From assembly GCA_002341165.1 (NCBI GenBank), contig DDNL01000016.1:1-18399 (forward strand): a stretch of 18,399 bases of DNA. The letters are read 5' to 3'. Both the position numbers and the translations under genes were made by a program. The stretch is from Shewanellaceae bacterium UBA2521 (GTDB lineage: Bacteria > Pseudomonadota > Gammaproteobacteria > Enterobacterales > Shewanellaceae). Below are positions 15,631 through 18,399 of the stretch, piece after piece (the first letter of the stretch is position 1; each line of letters opens with the position of its first letter). The notes below the pieces were generated by a model. That model was given only the letters and a program-made list of their open reading frames with translations. It did no database searches and was not told the DNA's origin.

Positions 15631-16644
15631 ATGTCAAAGTTTAATGTCGCCATTTTAGGTGCTTCCGGTGTTGTGGGGCAAAGTTTACTCAAGATCTTAC
15701 ACGAGCGTAACTTCCCTATCGCCGAGCTCTTTCCTCTGGGTCGCTCACATAGTGAAGGAGATTTCGTTGATTTTGCAGGGAGGTCAAAAGAAATTATCGA
15801 TGTTGAAAAGTTTGATTGGAGTCAAGCACATATTGCTTTTTTCTCTGCAGGTTCAGAGGCTTCTCTCAAGTGGGCTCCTATCGCTACAGAGCAAGGCTGT
15901 ATTGTGATTGATAATACATCAGCTTTTCGCCAAGATCATGATGTACCCCTCATCATACCTGAAGTCAACCCTGAACGTATTGCGGATTTTCGTCAGCGTT
16001 ATATCATCGCCAATCCTAATTGTTCAACCATACAAATGCTGGTTGCACTCAAACCTATCTATGACGCTGTGGGCATAGAGCGCATTCATGTTTCCACCTA
16101 TCAATCGGTTTCAGGCACAGGTAAAAAAGCGATAGAAGAGCTATCTAGTCAATGTGTACAGATGCTACAAGGTAAACCTGCCGAGCCTCAAGTTTATCCA
16201 AGACAAATTGCATTTAATGTCATCCCACAAATTGATGAGTTTATGGATAATGACTTTACCAAAGAAGAAATGAAGATGCATTGGGAAACCCAAAAAATAT
16301 TAGGCGATGACCGCGTCAATGTAAATGCTACAGCAGTACGAGTACCCGTTTTCTTTGGTCACAGTGAATCCATTTATGTACAAACGCAGCAAGCTTTTGA
16401 TGTAGCTGAAATCAAGTCTCTTCTCAAAGAAGCACCAGGTTTAACTTTGCTTGAGCAGAATCATGAGTTTCCGACACCTGTTCCTCAAGGTAGTGGACAA
16501 GATAGTGTTTATGTTGGTCGAGTACGACAAGATATTTCGCATCCCTACGGCTTAAACCTCTGGGTTGTTGCTGACAATGTCAGAAAAGGTGCCGCACTCA
16601 ATAGTATTCAAATTGCAGAGCATGTACTGGAGTACTTAATCTAA
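15631..16644 (+). CDS. asd: Aspartate-semialdehyde dehydrogenase (asd), catalytically intact
   Basis: Catalyses reductive dephosphorylation of aspartyl-4-phosphate to aspartate semialdehyde, the branch point to lysine/diaminopimelate, methionine and threonine. It has 337 residues from ATG 15631, preceded by AAGG at a long distance of about 11 bases; earlier in-frame starts inside pdxB would add unrelated residues. NADP motif AILGASGVVGQ is at 7-17, nucleophile C131 in NPNCST, Q158 in YQSVSGTGKKA, R237 and H244 in RVPVFFGHSE. These active-site residues are all present. Its position directly after pdxB is where enterobacteria carry usg, an Asd paralogue usually regarded as inactive; here the residues argue for a working enzyme. 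Whether a second asd or usg exists elsewhere is not visible. A hairpin and possible terminator follow. Confidence 0.92.
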   Translation: MSKFNVAILGASGVVGQSLLKILHERNFPIAELFPLGRSHSEGDFVDFAGRSKEIIDVEKFDWSQAHIAFFSAGSEASLKWAPIATEQGCIVIDNTSAFRQDHDVPLIIPEVNPERIADFRQRYIIANPNCSTIQMLVALKPIYDAVGIERIHVSTYQSVSGTGKKAIEELSSQCVQMLQGKPAEPQVYPRQIAFNVIPQIDEFMDNDFTKEEMKMHWETQKILGDDRVNVNATAVRVPVFFGHSESIYVQTQQAFDVAEIKSLLKEAPGLTLLEQNHEFPTPVPQGSGQDSVYVGRVRQDISHPYGLNLWVVADNVRKGAALNSIQIAEHVLEYLI

Positions 16645-16663
16645 ATTTAATGAAGTCAAAGCT

Positions 16664-16717
16664 CAAGTTACATAAATCATGTAAAACCTTGATTATATGT
16701 AGCTTGATGTGATTTTT
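16664..16717 (+). terminator. Long imperfect hairpin after asd, possible terminator
   Basis: The arms at 16664-16679 and 16690-16706 pair over 16 positions (CAAG/CTTG, a G-U, TACATA/TATGTA, ATC/GAT) with one bulge and a 10-base loop. A run of five T starts six bases after the stem (16713-16717). This is later than ideal for rho-independent termination, so it may be a terminator of fabB-pdxB-asd or an mRNA-stabilising 3' hairpin. The run lies just before the promoter of the following gene. Confidence 0.45.
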
Positions 16718-16719
16718 GC

Positions 16720-16747
16720 TTGACTCTACACGACATATGCTTATGAT
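16720..16747 (+). promoter_or_regulatory. Sigma-70 promoter of the TerC-like gene
   Basis: A -35 box TTGACT (16720-16725) and a -10 box TATGAT (16742-16747) are 16 bases apart, both close to consensus. Transcription would begin near 16754, leaving an untranslated leader of about 50 bases before the TTG start. The leader shows no match to the yybP-ykoY manganese riboswitch often found in front of TerC-type genes. Confidence 0.6.
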
Positions 16748-16794
16748 GACTCGGCTCTAAGCATTTTTGTATGTGATGCCTCATTTATTTTAAC

Positions 16795-16799
16795 AGGAG
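16795..16799 (+). promoter_or_regulatory. Ribosome binding site that sets the TTG start at 16806
   Basis: AGGAG lies 6 bases before TTG (16806), the ideal spacing. The first in-frame ATG (16818) is 18 bases from this site, too far for normal initiation. The TTG is therefore taken as the start. Confidence 0.65.
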
Positions 16800-16805
16800 A
16801 CTCTT

Positions 16806-17810
16806 TTGAACACCTTCATGCAGTACTTTAAAGGGAGCTTACTGACTTCTATTCTTGGCTTACTCTGTGCTTACTTACTCGGTGGTGGTCAAGCACTTTT
16901 TATCGTCGCCCTTTTATCTATACTTGAGGTTTCACTCTCTTTCGACAACGCGATTGTTAATGCTTCAGCGATGAAGAATATGAGCTTAAAATGGCGACAA
17001 CGTTTTCTCACCTGGGGCATGCTCATTGCTGTGCTTGGGATGCGTATCATTTTCCCTATTCTCATTGTCAGTATTGTTTCCCACCTCTCTCCTCTTGCGG
17101 CTTTATCTCTAGCCATGCATCAGCCTGAAACCTATGCACTCACTTTGGCTTCAGCGCATGTTGTGATTATGGGTTTTGGTGGTACCTTCTTATTCATGGT
17201 GGGTTTACACTTCTTCCTCTATCAGAATGAAAACTATTGGATTAAAGGTATAGAACACTATATAAGCCGTCTAGGACAATATAAAATCGCTTCTCTGGTC
17301 ATCACAACCTGTATTGTAACTGCTGTATACTTTTGTGTTCCCGCATATGAACAAGTGCATTTTATCATTGCCTCTTTAACAGGACTGCTCACTTTTCAAG
17401 TGATACACCTGCTAAACCAGTATCTCGAAAGTAAGCAAGTGAGCTCTGCGGGCGCACAAATAGGTCAAAGTGGCCTCTCACTTTTTATCTATCTAGAACT
17501 TTTAGATGCTTCTTTTAGTTTTGATGGTGTCATTGGCGCTTTTGCAATCAGCTCAGATCTCTTTATTATTGCCATAGGACTGGGTATTGGCGCGATGTTT
17601 GTACGCTCTTTAACCATTTTATTTGTTGAGAAAGAAGTCCTAGCCCAATACTGCTATTTAGAGCATGGTGCTTTTTACGCCATCATCATGCTAGCACTCA
17701 TGATGTTTGTGCAGACTTGGACTCATGTTCCTGAGGTGGTTACCGGCAGCTTAGGTGCCCTATTTATCTTTACAGCACTGTACCACTCTATCCGAATCAA
17801 ACGGGCTTAA
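16806..17810 (+). CDS. TerC-superfamily (DUF475-like) integral membrane protein
   Basis: A 334-residue polytopic inner-membrane protein with about eight or nine hydrophobic segments. It has the duplicated TerC-superfamily signature: EVSLSFDNAIVNA (41-53) near the start and ELLDASFSFDGVIGAFAIS (231-249) in the second half, with acidic residues E41, D47, E231, D234 and D240 inside membrane segments. Related proteins export Mn2+ or protect against tellurite, and acidic residues in these motifs are thought to bind metal; for the DUF475 subgroup the substrate is not established. Initiation is at a TTG codon with an excellent AGGAG site. It has its own promoter and a strong terminator, so it is a single-gene unit. 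Metal transport is inferred, not shown. Confidence 0.82.
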   Translation: MNTFMQYFKGSLLTSILGLLCAYLLGGGQALFIVALLSILEVSLSFDNAIVNASAMKNMSLKWRQRFLTWGMLIAVLGMRIIFPILIVSIVSHLSPLAALSLAMHQPETYALTLASAHVVIMGFGGTFLFMVGLHFFLYQNENYWIKGIEHYISRLGQYKIASLVITTCIVTAVYFCVPAYEQVHFIIASLTGLLTFQVIHLLNQYLESKQVSSAGAQIGQSGLSLFIYLELLDASFSFDGVIGAFAISSDLFIIAIGLGIGAMFVRSLTILFVEKEVLAQYCYLEHGAFYAIIMLALMMFVQTWTHVPEVVTGSLGALFIFTALYHSIRIKRA

Positions 17811-17831
17811 ACTTGCGCCGTTCTAACTTAG

Positions 17832-17861
17832 AAAGCGTGTATTTTGCTTTACACGCTTTTT
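17832..17861 (+). terminator. Rho-independent terminator of the TerC-like gene
   Basis: A perfect 10-bp stem (AAAGCGTGTA / TACACGCTTT) with an 8-base loop (17842-17849) ends in five T. It lies 21 bases after the stop codon and is the clearest terminator of the right half. Confidence 0.85.
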
Positions 17862-17862
17862 A

Positions 17863-18377
17863 GTCAAAAATCTTACCTACTCTAAATGCGTTCAAAGGCT
17901 AGAGAAGTACTCATCATAGATTGCTCGTAATTTTTGCTCATATAACTTAGGGCAGTGATCTTGTCGCAGACGCTCTAATGTAAGGTCGTTCTTTGCTCAG
18001 GATAAATATGCTTGAGAGGTACATGAATTACACCTCTTTTCTTTTCAGCTGCACTAAACAAGCTTTTTAACATATCAAAATCCCTATCATCAAAAATTAC
18101 GTATAATCATCGACCAAGTAGATCTATTTGCCAACCTTTATGCATTGAACCTCAAACACTTACTAAGCCAGGAGATTAAATCACACATCACTACTGACTA
18201 GCTCCCTTCCCTCCAAGAAAGAAATTTGATTTCCAATAAATGCCACGGCATAAAAATCGCTCAATTATGCCATTTTCGCTTAGCGCTATAGCTCTAAAGG
18301 ATGCACACTAGATTAGTATAAAAATATGGATGGTAAGTTTTTTACAAAGAGATGAAGAAATTGATATCGCTGAATAA
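17863..18377. other. Gene-free stretch of about 500 bases before tRNA-Glu
   Basis: No intact open reading frame, RNA gene or insertion-sequence end can be seen here. A decayed reading frame on the minus strand occupies 17892-18145. The rest (18146-18377) has many stops in all frames; a short near-palindrome ATGCC-AC-GGCAT (18240-18251) is the only structure noted. A stretch like this next to a tRNA 3' end is a common place for remains of integrated elements, but no integrase or direct repeat of the tRNA end was found in the window. Confidence 0.5.
17892..18145 (-). pseudogene. Decayed reading frame of unknown family
   Basis: On the minus strand an ATG at 18145, with GAGG four bases upstream, opens MHKGWQIDLLGR, meets an in-frame TGA (18107-18109), continues as LYVIFDDRDFDMLKSLFS and on through AAEKKRGVIHVPLKHIYPEQ, and stops at 17975. 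A shift of frame within 17975-17996 gives a further open stretch with LERLRQDHCPKLYEQKLRAI and a final stop at 17892. Joined, this would be a protein of about 84 residues with good amphipathic character, which random sequence seldom gives. I do not recognise the family. It reads as a gene ruined by one nonsense mutation and one frameshift, possibly the tail of a longer protein. Chance open frames remain possible. Confidence 0.38.
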
Positions 18378-18399
18378 TGGCGTCCCCTAGGGGATTCGA
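18378..18399 (-). tRNA. tRNA-Glu, 3' part only (cut by window edge)
   Basis: On the minus strand the last 22 bases read TCGAATCCCC, then TAGGGGACGCCA: the T-loop and T-stem, the acceptor strand and an encoded CCA. This is the 3' end of E. coli-type tRNA-Glu. The CCA end is at 18378. The rest of the gene lies beyond the window. Confidence 0.8.

Noticed and set aside
16748..16805. yybP-ykoY manganese riboswitch before the TerC-like gene
   Set aside because: The leader after the predicted transcription start is only about 50 bases and has no GGGGAGUA-like core, so the known riboswitch fold cannot form.
16818..17810. ATG at 16818 as start of the TerC-like gene
   Set aside because: It lies 18 bases from the only good ribosome site, whereas TTG at 16806 is 6 bases away.
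18240..18311. Short plus-strand frame starting MPRHKNRSIM in the gene-free stretch
   Set aside because: Only 23 codons, no ribosome site, and only a vague likeness to transposase ends; not enough for an insertion-sequence remnant.
1..18399. CRISPR array, toxin-antitoxin pair, prophage or complete insertion sequence
   Set aside because: No regularly spaced repeats, no paired small genes, and no integrase, transposase or structural phage genes were found on either strand.

Overview
The window is chromosomal DNA of an AT-rich gammaproteobacterium. The evidence is the gene set and order: the divergent pair mnmC/fabB next to pdxB and an asd-family gene recalls the mnmC-fabB ... pdxB-usg neighbourhood of enterobacteria. 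A complete sapABCDF operon, fabV, miaE and a phhB-type pterin dehydratase also fit proteobacteria. I cannot fix the genus. Each end runs into a cut tRNA gene on the minus strand: the 5' part of a tRNA-Ser on the left and the CCA-bearing 3' part of a tRNA-Glu on the right.

Left part (1-5300). The tRNA-Ser has a good sigma-70 promoter. Next come fabV (enoyl-ACP reductase, minus) with its own terminator, a secreted thermonuclease-like enzyme (plus), and a minus-strand cluster: miaE (tRNA hydroxylase), a GT2-like putative glycosyltransferase only 4 nt behind it, and a very small membrane peptide with a Lys/Thr-rich tail. A lipoprotein with a ClpP/crotonase-like fold signature (COG3904-like) lies upstream of miaE on the same strand.

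Middle (5324-10709). A compact minus-strand sapA-sapB-sapC-sapD-sapF operon has overlapping or nearly touching genes and a plausible promoter before sapA. It encodes a peptide ABC importer of the Opp/Dpp/Sap type. The ATPase pair is asymmetric: SapF lacks the usual Walker B glutamate and SapD has a degenerate signature motif, so the same composite ATP site is damaged from both sides.

Right part (10808-18399). A pterin-4a-carbinolamine dehydratase gene (plus) stops one base from the end of convergent mnmC (bifunctional tRNA mnm5s2U enzyme, minus). Divergently, fabB-pdxB-asd form a tight plus-strand unit for fatty-acid, pyridoxal-phosphate and aspartate-family synthesis. A TerC-superfamily (DUF475-like) membrane protein follows, with its own promoter, a TTG start and a strong terminator. 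The last ~500 bases before tRNA-Glu hold no intact gene, only what looks like a decayed reading frame.

Most of the window is housekeeping. The points most worth a second look are the asymmetric Sap ATPases, the miaE-glycosyltransferase-small peptide cluster, the asd gene with intact active site in the usual position of usg, and the decayed stretch beside tRNA-Glu. I did not find a clear-cut new defence or mobile system.
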